DNA of 64,000 bases, from assembly GCA_018399955.1 (NCBI GenBank), contig JAGYNO010000001.1, positions 1 through 64,000 of the forward strand, written 5' to 3'. Under the pieces are notes generated by a model, which saw only the letters and a program-made list of their open reading frames with translations, did no database searches and was not told the DNA's origin. Shown here in pieces: positions 16,139 to 25,884 of this stretch. Within the stretch, counting starts at the first letter, position 1. Each line of letters starts with the position of its first letter. Origin of the DNA: Halanaerobium sp. Its GTDB lineage: Bacteria > Bacillota > Halanaerobiia > Halanaerobiales > Halanaerobiaceae. The position numbers and the translations under genes were made by a program.

Positions 16139-17422
16139 TTGTTAGGAACAATCGCACTTACATTTATAATATTATTATTTGCAGGAATGCCAATTGGATT
16201 TACGATTGGGAGTGTCGCTCTATTTGCAATCTATCAGATGGATATGCCAGTAATGTTCAATATGGTTCCACAGCGTTTTTTTGCGGGGCTTGATATGTTT
16301 ACTTTAATGGCCATGCCTTTTTTTATTTTGGCAGGACAGATCATGAATAAATCTGGTATCACCCACCGCCTTGTTAATTTTGCTAATGTTTTAGTTGGCC
16401 ACCTTCGAGGTGGGCTTGCACATGCTAATATTATTGCAAGTATATTTTTCGCTGGAATGACCGGAGCAGCTGTTTCTGATACCGCTGCCATTGGTACAAT
16501 GCTAATTCCAGCTATGGTAGAAGATGGTTATGATAAAGATTTTAGTGCTGCTGTTACTGCCTCATCTTCTATTATTGGACCGACAATTCCTCCCAGCAAT
16601 ATGATGGTTATTTATGGTTCTTTAATGGGGGTTTCTATTGCAGGTTTGTTTGCAGCAGGTTTTGTGCCTGGAATTTTGCTGGGTTTAATGCTGATGATTT
16701 TGTCAGGATATATTTCTAAAAAAAGAGGTTATCCCAAAAAAGAAAAACGTTCTTCATTTAAAGAAATGATTTTTGCTTTCTGGGATGCAATTTTGGCTCT
16801 TTTAATGCCGGTAATAATTCTTGGAGGGATTTTATCAGGTGTATTTACACCAACAGAAGCAGCTGCAATTGCCGTAGCATATGCATTTTTTGTAGGTAAA
16901 TTTGTATTTAAATCTTTGAAAATGAATGATATACCAGAACTTTTAGAACAAACCGCAAGAACAACAGGAGTAGTATTTTTAATTATTGCTTCAGCTTCAA
17001 TTTTAGGCTGGATATTTGCTTCTGAACGTGTACCAGAACAGATTGCAGCAATGTTTCTGCAGATTAGTAATAACAAATATGTTATTTTGCTCTTAATAAA
17101 TATTTTAATGCTGATTGTAGGAATGTTTATGGATATTGCAGCAGCTCTTGTTATTCTCGGGCCTATACTTCATCCATTAGCAGTTAATATGGGAGTACCA
17201 CCAATACAGTTTGGTATTATAATGGTATTATCACTCAATGTTGCACTGATGACACCACCTGTTGGAGCATGTCTTTTTGTAGTAAGTGGAATAACCAATC
17301 TGTCATTAGAAAAAATATCAAAGGCAATCTGGCCTTTTATAATAGTGGAAGTTATTGCTCTATTTGCAATAACATTCATCGAGCCAATTTCTATGTTTTT
17401 CCCGCGACTATTAGGTTTTTAA
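16139..17422 (+). CDS. TRAP transporter large membrane subunit (DctM type)
   Basis: A 427-residue membrane protein with about twelve helices and a TTG start after AGGGGTGAT. Family segments include MAMPFFILAGQIMNKSGI, FAGMTGAAVSDTAAIGTMLI, TASSSIIGPTIPPSNMMVIY and the late ALMTPPVGACLFVVSG. DctM forms the ion-driven transport channel. It lies 6 bases after dctQ and ends the TRAP set. Confidence 0.93.
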   Translation: MLGTIALTFIILLFAGMPIGFTIGSVALFAIYQMDMPVMFNMVPQRFFAGLDMFTLMAMPFFILAGQIMNKSGITHRLVNFANVLVGHLRGGLAHANIIASIFFAGMTGAAVSDTAAIGTMLIPAMVEDGYDKDFSAAVTASSSIIGPTIPPSNMMVIYGSLMGVSIAGLFAAGFVPGILLGLMLMILSGYISKKRGYPKKEKRSSFKEMIFAFWDAILALLMPVIILGGILSGVFTPTEAAAIAVAYAFFVGKFVFKSLKMNDIPELLEQTARTTGVVFLIIASASILGWIFASERVPEQIAAMFLQISNNKYVILLLINILMLIVGMFMDIAAALVILGPILHPLAVNMGVPPIQFGIIMVLSLNVALMTPPVGACLFVVSGITNLSLEKISKAIWPFIIVEVIALFAITFIEPISMFFPRLLGF

Positions 17423-17765
17423 AAACTGTTTAATAGTTCAGCATTAAATAAAGCCAATTTAGATAGAGATTAAGGTCTCCATCTAAATAAAAAATATTAT
17501 TTTGAATGATTTTTCTTGGGAGATTGTCGATAAAAATACTTTTACTTGAAAAATATATGTAAATATATTAATTTTCTTTTCTTAATATTTAGAATAAACT
17601 TTTGATGTATCCAGCTATATTAACTCCTAAACTGTCTAAAAGATGATTTTTTCGCATTTTTTAAGCAGGATATTTACGCTTTAACTTTAATATGTTTATT
17701 AAGCAATATCTTTTATTATTTTATTTTCTTGTAAAAATAGTAGAAAAGTAAAGGAGTAGGTAAAA
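17423..17765. other. intergenic region before the NCS2 permease, with a hairpin
   Basis: A gap of 343 bases. ATTTAGATAGAGA (17457-17469) pairs with TCTCCATCTAAAT (17476-17488) with one mismatch; the following bases are A-rich, then TATTATTTT, so it is only a possible terminator for the TRAP operon. The rest is AT-rich. I looked for a purine riboswitch core (GTTTCTA and ACTATA signals) and did not find one. AAAGGAGTAGG is the ribosome site for 17766. Confidence 0.5.
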
Positions 17766-19115
17766 ATGGATATGAGTGCAGAGAAGCGAGAATTAGTAGT
17801 AGAAGAAGAACCAGCATTTGGTCTTGAAGATAAGCCCCCTTTTATAGAAACAATGTTGCTGGGTCTTCAGCATATGCTGGCAATGTTTGTGGGAATTATA
17901 ACACCACCTTTAATAATAGCTGGTGTAGCTGGTTTAAATGCAGCTGAAACCGGTTTTTTTGTTAGTATGGCACTGATGGTTTCTGGTGTTACCACATATA
18001 TACAGGTAACTAAATGGGGCCCTGTTGGTTCTGGTCTTTTGGCTGTTCATGGTACAAGTTTTACTTTTGTACCAATGGCAATCGCTGCAGCCAGTCAGGG
18101 TGGTATACCTTTAGTGATTGGAATGGGTTTAATTACTTCACCTGTAGAAATGATTTTGAGCCGTTTTATCAAGCAGACAAGAAAATTATTTCCACCAGTA
18201 GTTACTGGTACAGTTGTAATGTTAATTGGTCTTGGACTGATGGAAGTAGGGATTACTGATTTTGGCGGTGGAGCAGGTGCAGAAAATTATGGAGCTCCTC
18301 AAAACTTATTATTAGGATTATTTGTTTTAACTATTATAATAATTGCAAACCGTTTTGGTAAGGGTCTTGTAAAAGTTGGAGCTGTTGCAATTGGATTAGT
18401 TATCGGCTACTTTGTTTCTATACCTTTGGGTCTGGTAGATTTAACAGAAGTTGCAGAAGCAGGCTGGCTGACAATACCTCAACCTTTTAAATATGGTATT
18501 TCATTTAAGTGGAGTCTGCTTGCTCCCTGGATTATGGCCTATATAATTACAACAGTTGAATCAATTGGTGATCTTACCGCTGTTGCAGAAGTATCAGGAG
18601 AAGCAGTAGATAATCAGCAGCATATTGACAGATTAAGTGGTGGAATAATGGCTGATGGTGTAGGTAGTGCTCTGGCGGCAGTTTTTAATTCTCTTCCCAA
18701 TTCTACTTTTAGCCAGAATATAGGGGTCATTCAGATTACCAAGGTAGGCAGCAGAGTTGTAGGTATCGCAGTTGCAGCGATATTATTTCTGCTTGGACTT
18801 GTTCCTAAAATTGGAGCATTAGTAAGTGTAATGCCGAGTCCTGTACTTGGTGGAGCTACAATTGCGCTCTTTGGTATGGTTGCAACTTCAGGTATGAAAA
18901 TAGTTACTAAGGGTGGATTAACAGATAGAAAAATATTTATACTTTCTATAGCCTTAAGTTTTGGTCTTGGAGTTACTTTTAGACCAGATGTTGTTGCACA
19001 GCTGCCCGAGATTCTTTCAACTGTTTTATCTTCAGGAATCACAGTAGGTGCAATTATTGCAATTGCTTTAAATTTGATTCTTCCAAAAAAAGAAAAGAAA
19101 GTTTATACAAATTGA
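17766..19115 (+). CDS. NCS2 family xanthine/uracil-type permease
   Basis: A 449-residue membrane protein of the UraA/XanQ (NAT) family, with about fourteen hydrophobic segments. GLQHMLAMFVGIITPPLI (about 33-50) is the family opening with the conserved QH; LAVHGTSFTFVPMAIAA and ITTVESIGDLTAVAEVSG with its conserved Glu, and LPNSTFSQNIGVIQITKVG (the NAT signature region with N-x-F-x-Q-N-x-G), mark the substrate site. It imports a nucleobase such as xanthine or urate with protons or sodium. The adjacent molybdenum hydroxylases suggest xanthine, urate or a related purine. Confidence 0.9.
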   Translation: MDMSAEKRELVVEEEPAFGLEDKPPFIETMLLGLQHMLAMFVGIITPPLIIAGVAGLNAAETGFFVSMALMVSGVTTYIQVTKWGPVGSGLLAVHGTSFTFVPMAIAAASQGGIPLVIGMGLITSPVEMILSRFIKQTRKLFPPVVTGTVVMLIGLGLMEVGITDFGGGAGAENYGAPQNLLLGLFVLTIIIIANRFGKGLVKVGAVAIGLVIGYFVSIPLGLVDLTEVAEAGWLTIPQPFKYGISFKWSLLAPWIMAYIITTVESIGDLTAVAEVSGEAVDNQQHIDRLSGGIMADGVGSALAAVFNSLPNSTFSQNIGVIQITKVGSRVVGIAVAAILFLLGLVPKIGALVSVMPSPVLGGATIALFGMVATSGMKIVTKGGLTDRKIFILSIALSFGLGVTFRPDVVAQLPEILSTVLSSGITVGAIIAIALNLILPKKEKKVYTN

Positions 19116-19434
19116 TTTATCTGTATAAAATATGATTTAAAATAATTCTGATCATGAAAAACATTCTCATGATTTTTAAATTGCTTAGAAATTATAACTA
19201 ATCTCTTGTTGTGGATAAAAGAACTTTTATTTTAGATAATAAGCCTTAAATATAAGAAAGAAAAATCTGTTAATTTAAAATATTATGTTATATAATAGAC
19301 TTTAACATGGACTTTCCCCATTTTAACATTTCTCTCACTTCTATGAGATAAATGCCTCAAATCTTATTTGGGCAAAAATGGAGAAAGTCTCTTTGTTTGC
19401 AAAGTTTAAAAATATTTTAGTTGGAGGTGCAATA
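19116..19434. other. intergenic region before the first molybdenum hydroxylase
   Basis: A gap of 319 bases. ATCATGA (19151-19157) and TCATGAT (19167-19173) form a 7-bp hairpin followed by TTTT, a weak terminator for the permease gene. The remainder is AT-rich. ATTATGTTATATAATAGACT near 19283 resembles a promoter -10 area, but no matching -35 is clear, and no riboswitch core was found. TTGGAGGTG at 19421 is the ribosome site for the next gene. Confidence 0.5.
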
Positions 19435-21726
19435 ATGACATTTAAGCACGTTAATAAAGGTATAAAAAGGGTAGATGCATATGAAAAAGTCACTGGTAAA
19501 GCTAAGTTTGGTGCCGATATGGAATTTGCAGATATGTTATTTGCCAAAGTGCTGCGGAGTGAATATTCCCATGCTGAGATAAAAAAGATAGATGTCAGTG
19601 AAGCCAAAAAAATGCCTGGAGTAAAAGGTGTTTATACAGCATTTGATATTCCAAATAATCTTTTTGGAGTTATTGTTCAGGACCAGCAGGTGTTAGCAAA
19701 GGATAAAGTAGTACTTGCAGGTGATGGGATTGTCATGGCTGCTGCAGAAAGTGAAAAAGAAGCTGCAGCTGCTTTAGAAAAAGTAAAGGTAAAATATGAA
19801 GAATTAGATGGGATATATGATGTAATGGAGGCCAGAAAAGAAGGCTCACTAAAAATACATGAAGATAAAGAGGATAATCAGGTAATTCATCATCCACTTC
19901 GTAAGGGAGATGTAGAAAAAGGTTTTGCAGAAGCTTATCTAATTTTAGAAAGAGAATATACAACTCAGCTAATTGAGCACAGCTACCTTGAGCCAGAAGC
20001 AGTAATAGTGGTACCAAATGATCAAAACCATCTGGTATCAGTTTATGGTTCTATTCAGAATCCTTATGCGGCAAGATCGGCTGTTGCTGCTGTTTTAGGG
20101 GTAGAGCTGGCAGATGTAAGGGTTATTCAGAATCATATTGGTGGCTCATTTGGAGGTAAAGATGAAGTTATTTCTGCTATGGCTGCAAGAGCTGCAGTTA
20201 TGGCCCTGGATTTAGATAGACCTGTAAAAATGGTCAATACTCGAGAAGAATCTTTTACAGAAAGTTATAAAAGACATCCTTATAATCTGAAATATAAAAT
20301 TGGTGCAACAGAAGATGGTAAATTAACTGCTATGGAAATAGAGGCAGCTGCAGATAGTGGTGGCTATGCATGTCAGACCCCTTTTGTAACCTGGCGAAGT
20401 GTTGTTCAGGCAACTGGCCCTTATGAATTAGATAATGTAAAAACTGATACTTATGGATATTATACAAATAATCCTTATACAGGTGCAATGCGTGGTTATG
20501 GTTCCCCACAGGTTATTTTTGCACAGGAATCATTGATGGATGAGTTGGCAGAAGAATTAGATATGAGTCCTGTTGAGCTGAGAAAGAAAAATATGTACAG
20601 TCAGGATTCAGTTACAGCAAGTGGGCAGAAACTTGACGGCCACACTGTGAGTCTTGCCGAAGTTATGGAAAAGGCCATGAAAGAAATAAATTATGAAGAA
20701 AAATATAAAGAATATTCTAAAGAACAATTTGGAGATAAAAAAAGAGGTATAGGTTTATCAATAAGCTTTAGAGGCTGCAGCTTAGGTGCAGAAGCAATTG
20801 ATGCAGCTGCATCATTGATTCAGATAAATAAAGATGGTAGTGCAGCTGTTTACAGTGGTCTTGCGGAAAATGGTCAGGGATTAAAAACTATTTTTACCCA
20901 GATAACAGCAGAGGTCCTTGGGATTAGAATAGAAGATATTGATTACATGGAAGTTGATACCACCTTTACTCCTGACAGCGGCTCAACAGTTGCTTCAAGA
21001 GCAACACTTATTGGTGGTAATGCTGTTAAAAATGCTGCTGAAAAATTACGGAAGAGAATTATTAATTTTGCAGCAGATAAATTTGATTTTTCAGCTGATA
21101 ATTTAGCCCTAAAAGATGGATTTTTATATGACGAATCTGGAAACAGACTGGCATTGTTTTCTGATCTGACTCAGGAGATGGGTAATACTGGGATTCTTCT
21201 TTCAGCTTATGGCTGGTATAAAGGACCTGAAATTTCCTGGGATGAAGAAAAGGGTTGTGGGAATCCATACTTCACTTATGTTTATGGATGTCAGATAGCA
21301 GAAGTTGAAGTAGATACTGGAACTGGAGAGTTAACTATTTTGGAGATGGCTGCAGCTCATGATGTAGGGAGAGCGATTAATCCTGCTAATGTTAAAGGTC
21401 AGATTTATGGTGGAGTAATGATGGGACTAGGTTATGGTATTATGGAAGAATTAGAAGTGGAAAAAGGAATGATCAAAACCAAAAACTTTCATGATTATTT
21501 AATCCCAACTATCAAGGATATGCCGGAAATCAAACCCATAATTGTAGAAAACCCTGATCCAGATGGGCCTTTTGGAGCTAAATCAATTGGCGAACCAACT
21601 CTGGAGTTGGGAAGTGCAGCTATTGCAAATGCCGTTGCACATGCTTCTGGCAGAAGAATTCGTTCCCTGCCGCTTAATCTGGAGAGAGTTTTAATCGGAA
21701 GATCTCTGCATAAGGGAGGGAAATAA
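19435..21726 (+). CDS. molybdenum hydroxylase, catalytic Mo-binding subunit (XdhD/XdhA type)
   Basis: A 763-residue protein. The ATG at 19435 follows GGAGGTG by 6 bases, so I prefer it to an ATG at 19378. N-terminal domain about 1-140; Mo-cofactor segments include HIGGSFGGKDEVISAMAA, TGAMRGYGSPQVIFAQE, GSTVASRATLIGGNA, and the end GPFGAKSIGEPTLELGSAA, whose Glu is the expected catalytic base. The enzyme hydroxylates a purine or similar heterocycle, with electrons going through 2Fe-2S clusters to FAD. FAD and Fe-S subunits follow directly, overlapping or one base apart. It resembles the selenium-dependent molybdenum hydroxylases found with SsnA and YgeW/Y. Substrate inferred from the cluster. 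Confidence 0.9.
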   Translation: MTFKHVNKGIKRVDAYEKVTGKAKFGADMEFADMLFAKVLRSEYSHAEIKKIDVSEAKKMPGVKGVYTAFDIPNNLFGVIVQDQQVLAKDKVVLAGDGIVMAAAESEKEAAAALEKVKVKYEELDGIYDVMEARKEGSLKIHEDKEDNQVIHHPLRKGDVEKGFAEAYLILEREYTTQLIEHSYLEPEAVIVVPNDQNHLVSVYGSIQNPYAARSAVAAVLGVELADVRVIQNHIGGSFGGKDEVISAMAARAAVMALDLDRPVKMVNTREESFTESYKRHPYNLKYKIGATEDGKLTAMEIEAAADSGGYACQTPFVTWRSVVQATGPYELDNVKTDTYGYYTNNPYTGAMRGYGSPQVIFAQESLMDELAEELDMSPVELRKKNMYSQDSVTASGQKLDGHTVSLAEVMEKAMKEINYEEKYKEYSKEQFGDKKRGIGLSISFRGCSLGAEAIDAAASLIQINKDGSAAVYSGLAENGQGLKTIFTQITAEVLGIRIEDIDYMEVDTTFTPDSGSTVASRATLIGGNAVKNAAEKLRKRIINFAADKFDFSADNLALKDGFLYDESGNRLALFSDLTQEMGNTGILLSAYGWYKGPEISWDEEKGCGNPYFTYVYGCQIAEVEVDTGTGELTILEMAAAHDVGRAINPANVKGQIYGGVMMGLGYGIMEELEVEKGMIKTKNFHDYLIPTIKDMPEIKPIIVENPDPDGPFGAKSIGEPTLELGSAAIANAVAHASGRRIRSLPLNLERVLIGRSLHKGGK

Positions 21727-21727
21727 T

Positions 21728-22603
21728 ATGATTGATTATCAACTGCTTAGAGCAAGAAGTTTCAATGAAGCATTAGAGATACTTGAGAGTAAGAAAAATG
21801 TTAGATGTTTAGCTGGGGGAACTGATATACTGGTAGATTTACATCACAAGGATGAATTTTTTGATAGCGTAGATTATCTGCTTGATATAAATTCGATCGA
21901 TGAATTAAAAGGTATTAAATTAGGAAAAAAAGAGGGGGAGATTGGAAGCCTAACAACTCACTCTGAAATTATAGAAAACAAAGAACTACAGGAAAAACTA
22001 CCTTTTGTTGCTGCAGCAGCAGCTAGTATCGGTTCTACACAGATAAGAAACCGAGCTACTATTGGTGGGAATCTTGTTAACGCAGCTGCCTGTGCAGATT
22101 CATTTTCTCCGATGATTGCCTTAGAGGCTGAAGTTGTACTTGTTTCAAAAAGAGGTGAAAGGAGATTGTCTATTAGAGACTTTATTAAATCTCCATATAA
22201 AACAGCATTAGCTGAAGATGAACTGCTCAAAAAAATAGTTTTCCCAATGCCTCAGGGAGAATATTACAGCAGTTATCAGAAAATTGGTAGGCGTAAAGCT
22301 GTAAGTATTTCTCGGATTTCTTTAACTCTGCTTGCTGAAGTAAAAGCTGAAAAAATAGTGAATATCCAGGTTGTATCTGGAGCAGCTACACCTTCTCCAG
22401 TTCCATTTGAGAAGGTAAATGAATATTTATCAGCTAAAAATTTAGCAGAGGTCGACTCTAAAGAGGCGGGAAGAATTGCAGCAGAAGAAATGGTAGAAAT
22501 CACAGGCAGACGCTGGTCAACCCCTTATAAACAGCCTGCTTTGAGCAAACTCGTCGAAAGAGCAGTTGAAGATATGTTAGAGGAGGCAGGATATAATGGC
22601 TAA
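21728..22603 (+). CDS. molybdenum hydroxylase FAD-binding subunit
   Basis: A 291-residue protein of the CoxM/XdhB family. LAGGTDILVDLHH (about 31-43) and TIGGNLVNAAACADSF (about 112-127) are the two FAD-binding loops, followed by a C-terminal CO_deh_flav_C domain (about 180-285). It accepts electrons from the Fe-S subunit and passes them to NAD or another carrier. It begins one base after the Mo subunit stop and its end overlaps the Fe-S subunit by 8 bases. Confidence 0.92.
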   Translation: MIDYQLLRARSFNEALEILESKKNVRCLAGGTDILVDLHHKDEFFDSVDYLLDINSIDELKGIKLGKKEGEIGSLTTHSEIIENKELQEKLPFVAAAAASIGSTQIRNRATIGGNLVNAAACADSFSPMIALEAEVVLVSKRGERRLSIRDFIKSPYKTALAEDELLKKIVFPMPQGEYYSSYQKIGRRKAVSISRISLTLLAEVKAEKIVNIQVVSGAATPSPVPFEKVNEYLSAKNLAEVDSKEAGRIAAEEMVEITGRRWSTPYKQPALSKLVERAVEDMLEEAGYNG

Positions 22604-23069
22604 ATTAGATGTAGAATTAACAGTTAATGGAGAAAAATACAATCTGAAAGTTGGCAGTCAAGAAAGGCTGCTTGATACAATTAGAAAACAATTAAAACTA
22701 ACTGGAACTAAAGAAGGGTGCAGTGTTGGTGAATGTGGAGCCTGTACAGTTATTCTTGATGATAAGGCTGTAAACTCATGTATGGTTCTTACAGCTCAGG
22801 TTGACGGAAGTCAAATCATAACCGTAGAAGGGCTTGAAAGCAAAGGCGGTCTACATCCACTACAGAAAGCTTTTATTGAAAAACAGGCGATACAGTGTGG
22901 TTTCTGTACTCCGGGTATGCTTATGTCAGCTCTGGCATTAATAAAAGAAAATCCTCAGCCGAGTAAAGAAGAGATTAAGACTGCTCTGGAAGGGAATCTC
23001 TGCAGGTGTACAGGCTATCAGCAGATTATTGAAGCAGTGGAGGCGGCAGCTGAAGAATGGGGTGTATAA
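22596..23069 (+). CDS. molybdenum hydroxylase 2Fe-2S subunit
   Basis: A 157-residue protein of the CoxS/XdhC type with two [2Fe-2S] domains. The plant-ferredoxin-like domain has CSVGECGACTV and a further Cys near NSCMV; the helical domain has CGFCTPGM and CRCTGYQQ. It overlaps the FAD subunit by 8 bases and ends one base before the next ATG, so the three subunits and the deaminase form a tight operon. Confidence 0.94.
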   Translation: MAKLDVELTVNGEKYNLKVGSQERLLDTIRKQLKLTGTKEGCSVGECGACTVILDDKAVNSCMVLTAQVDGSQIITVEGLESKGGLHPLQKAFIEKQAIQCGFCTPGMLMSALALIKENPQPSKEEIKTALEGNLCRCTGYQQIIEAVEAAAEEWGV

Positions 23070-23070
23070 T

Positions 23071-24447
23071 ATGCCTAAAATTTTAATAAAGAATATCAAA
23101 GAGATTATCACAATGAATGAGAATAGAGAACGGATAAAAAATGCCGACATGTTAATAGATGATGGTAAAATATTGGAGATGGGAAGAAGTCTCAATATAG
23201 ATCAAAATGAGGCAGACAGAGTTATTAATGGCAGAGATTATTTTCTTTTTCCCGGTTTAATAAATCTTCATCATCATTTTTATCAGACACTTACCCGTAA
23301 TCTTCCTGATGCACAGCAAGTAGAGCTTTTTGACTGGTTGAAATATCTATATCCAATCTGGTCAAGATTAACTCCTGATGCAGTCTATTATTCAACTTTG
23401 CTTGCAGCAGCAGAATTATTAAAAACTGGCTGCACAACTACAAGTGATCAATTTTATGTTTTTCCAAAATCACAGCCCAAAAATCTGCTTGATTATGAAT
23501 TTGATGCAGCAAAAGAGATAGGTATTAGATTTCATGGAACAAGGGGAAGTATGTCATTAAGTGAAAAAGATGGTGGCCTACCTCCTGATTCTGTTGTACA
23601 GACAGATGAAGAAATATTAAAAGATTCCAGGCGAGTTATAGAAAAATACCATGATAATGACCCTTATGCAATGCAGAGAGTAGTTCTGGCACCATGTTCA
23701 CCATTTTCTGTAACAGAAGAACTTATGATTAAATCGATTGAACTAGCTAGAGAATATGGTGTTCAGGCACATACACACCTTGCAGAAACCAAAGATGAAG
23801 AAAAATATGTTATGGATCGCTTCGGTATGAGGCCGTTAGAATACATGGAAAAACTGGGCTGGATAGGTAATGATGTCTGGTATGCACATGGAGTTCACTT
23901 AAATAGTGAGGAACTTCAGAAAATGGCTGATACAGGAACCGGTGTATCTCATTGTCCTGTTTCAAATATGAAACTTTCTTCTGGCACAGCTAAAGTTCCC
24001 GAAATGATCGAAAAAGGAGTGCCTCTTGGTCTTGCTGTTGATGGTAGTGCAAGCAATGATTCTTCTAATATGATCTTAGAGATGAAAGCAGGATTTCTGC
24101 TGCATAGGCTTGTGCACGGAATGATGTCAATTACAGCAGAAGATGTGCTTGCTCTAGCAACTAATGGAGGTCGGGATGTATTAAATCAACCTGCTATTGG
24201 TAGTTTAGAAATAGGCAAAGCTGCAGATATGTTTATGGTAAGCTCAAAGAGACTTGGTTATGCTGGTGGTCTTTATGATCCGGTTTCTGCATTAATAAAT
24301 ACTGGAGATACCCAAATTGTTGATTATACGATTGTAAATGGTGAGATTGTAGTAGAAAACGGTGAGCTTACTAGAGTAGATGAAGAAGAAATAATAGAAA
24401 GAGCTAATAGTATTTCTGCAGAAATGACAAAAGAAGGAATAAAGTAA
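23071..24447 (+). CDS. 8-oxoguanine-deaminase-like amidohydrolase
   Basis: A 458-residue enzyme of the amidohydrolase superfamily. The start at 23071 lies one base after the Fe-S subunit stop. NLHHHFYQTLTRNLPDAQ (about 65-82) carries the first metal histidines, with the HHHFYQTLTR pattern of 8-oxoguanine deaminases; HTHLAETKDEE and AHGVHLN hold later ligands, and VDGSASNDSSN the catalytic Asp. The family hydrolyses an exocyclic amino group, for example 8-oxoguanine to urate. Beside a Mo hydroxylase that could oxidise purines at C-8 this makes sense. Guanine or other aminopurines cannot be ruled out. Confidence 0.85.
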   Translation: MPKILIKNIKEIITMNENRERIKNADMLIDDGKILEMGRSLNIDQNEADRVINGRDYFLFPGLINLHHHFYQTLTRNLPDAQQVELFDWLKYLYPIWSRLTPDAVYYSTLLAAAELLKTGCTTTSDQFYVFPKSQPKNLLDYEFDAAKEIGIRFHGTRGSMSLSEKDGGLPPDSVVQTDEEILKDSRRVIEKYHDNDPYAMQRVVLAPCSPFSVTEELMIKSIELAREYGVQAHTHLAETKDEEKYVMDRFGMRPLEYMEKLGWIGNDVWYAHGVHLNSEELQKMADTGTGVSHCPVSNMKLSSGTAKVPEMIEKGVPLGLAVDGSASNDSSNMILEMKAGFLLHRLVHGMMSITAEDVLALATNGGRDVLNQPAIGSLEIGKAADMFMVSSKRLGYAGGLYDPVSALINTGDTQIVDYTIVNGEIVVENGELTRVDEEEIIERANSISAEMTKEGIK

Positions 24448-24552
24448 TTATAGATTTTATATATGGGAAATCAGCAAAGCTTATCTTTTAGAGCTTTGAG
24501 TTGATTCAGACATTCTGCAGAAGAAAATTATTTTCTTTAAGGAGGTTAAAAG

Positions 24553-25884
24553 TTGTTGCTTCTTAAAAATGGAACAGTACTCACAAATGATGAAGAGAAT
24601 AAAGTTTTAGAAAACGGAGCTGTTTTAATAGATGGAGAAGATATCAAAGAAATTGGAGAATCAGAAATCCTAGAATCAAAGTATCCAGATGCTGATGTTA
24701 AAGACATGCAGGGTAAACTAATTATGCCTGGTATGATAAATGCTCATATGCATATTTACAGTACTTTTGCCAGAGGAATGGATTTAAAAACGGATAGTGC
24801 TCCCAGTAATTTTGTAGAAATACTTGAAAAACTGTGGTGGAGGCTTGATAATCACCTCAATGCAGATGATATTTATTATAGTGCCTTATACTCTTTTCTT
24901 ACAGGTATAAAGCAGGGGACAACAACTGTATTTGACCACCATGCAAGTTATGGTCAGACCAAATACAGTCTTGATATTGTTTCTAAAGCGGCTGAGGAAA
25001 GTGGTATTAGAGCTGATCTCTCATATGAAATATCTGATCGTAATGGAGATTTAATGAGAGATAGTGCTCTTAAGGAAAGCGAAAAATTTTTAAATAAGAT
25101 TAGGGAAGAAAATTCAAATTATTTAAATGGACGCATTGGTCTGCATGCTTCTTTTACCCTTGAACATGAAACACTTACTAAGGTATCAGAGATGGCCGAT
25201 CAGTACAATTCCAGCTTTCACATCCATACAGCTGAAGGAAGAGCTGATTTAGAAGACAGCAGGTTGAGAGGATATAATGGTGTTGTTAAGAGATTAGATG
25301 AATATAATATCTGGCGGCCGGGAACAATTGCTGTTCATGGGGTACATCTTCAGGAAGGTGAAATGGAAATTTTAAGAGATAATGATTGTTATTTAATTCA
25401 TAATCCTGAGTCAAATATGAATAATGCAGTTGGAATCACATCAGTTAAAGAAGCCGCTGATCAAGGGTTAATGTTGGGTCTTGGTACTGATGGATATACT
25501 ACAGACATGTTTGAGAGCATTAAATTTGCAGATTTAATGTTAAAACACAGTACTCAAGATCCCCGTCTGGGTTGGTCAATTATACCTGAGATGGTTTTTA
25601 AAACAAATGCAAAGCTTGCAGAAGAGAGCTTTGGAGTTAAGCTTGGTGTTTTAAAAGAAGGTGCAGCAGCAGATATTATTGTTGTTGATTATTCACCACC
25701 TACTAAGTTGAATGCTGAAAACACATATGCACACATTTTATTTGGTCTAAATGGTGGAATGGTTGATACTACAATAGTTGGAGGAAATATTCTAATGGAA
25801 AATCGGGAGGTGCAGGTTGTTGATTATGAAAAAATCGCCCATGAAGTTAGAAAGCAGTCAGACGATTTCTGGCGTAGATTTTGA
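24553..25884 (+). CDS. ssnA: SsnA-like amidohydrolase
   Basis: A 443-residue amidohydrolase with a TTG start after TAAGGAGG. MINAHMHIYSTFARGMDLK (about 61-79) and ILEKLWWRLDN (about 90-100) match the SsnA group; FHIHTAEGRADLED and AVHGVHLQEGE carry further metal ligands, and GLGTDGYTTDMFES the conserved Asp. SsnA is regularly found with selenium-dependent molybdenum hydroxylases and acts, by homology, as a purine or related aminohydrolase of unproven substrate. A 107-base gap with a small hairpin (CAAAGCT/AGCTTTG, about 24474-24501) precedes it. The next gene overlaps its end by about 60 bases. Confidence 0.88.
   Translation: MLLLKNGTVLTNDEENKVLENGAVLIDGEDIKEIGESEILESKYPDADVKDMQGKLIMPGMINAHMHIYSTFARGMDLKTDSAPSNFVEILEKLWWRLDNHLNADDIYYSALYSFLTGIKQGTTTVFDHHASYGQTKYSLDIVSKAAEESGIRADLSYEISDRNGDLMRDSALKESEKFLNKIREENSNYLNGRIGLHASFTLEHETLTKVSEMADQYNSSFHIHTAEGRADLEDSRLRGYNGVVKRLDEYNIWRPGTIAVHGVHLQEGEMEILRDNDCYLIHNPESNMNNAVGITSVKEAADQGLMLGLGTDGYTTDMFESIKFADLMLKHSTQDPRLGWSIIPEMVFKTNAKLAEESFGVKLGVLKEGAAADIIVVDYSPPTKLNAENTYAHILFGLNGGMVDTTIVGGNILMENREVQVVDYEKIAHEVRKQSDDFWRRF

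Noticed and set aside
17423-17765. Possible purine riboswitch before the xanthine/uracil-type permease
   Set aside because: No GTTTCTA junction, no paired P1 and no L2/L3 loop pattern were found; only a weak hairpin near 17457-17488.
19270-19320. TATATAATAGACTT resembling a purine aptamer start
   Set aside because: The other conserved blocks (loop ATATGG, GTTTCTA, ACTATA) are missing.
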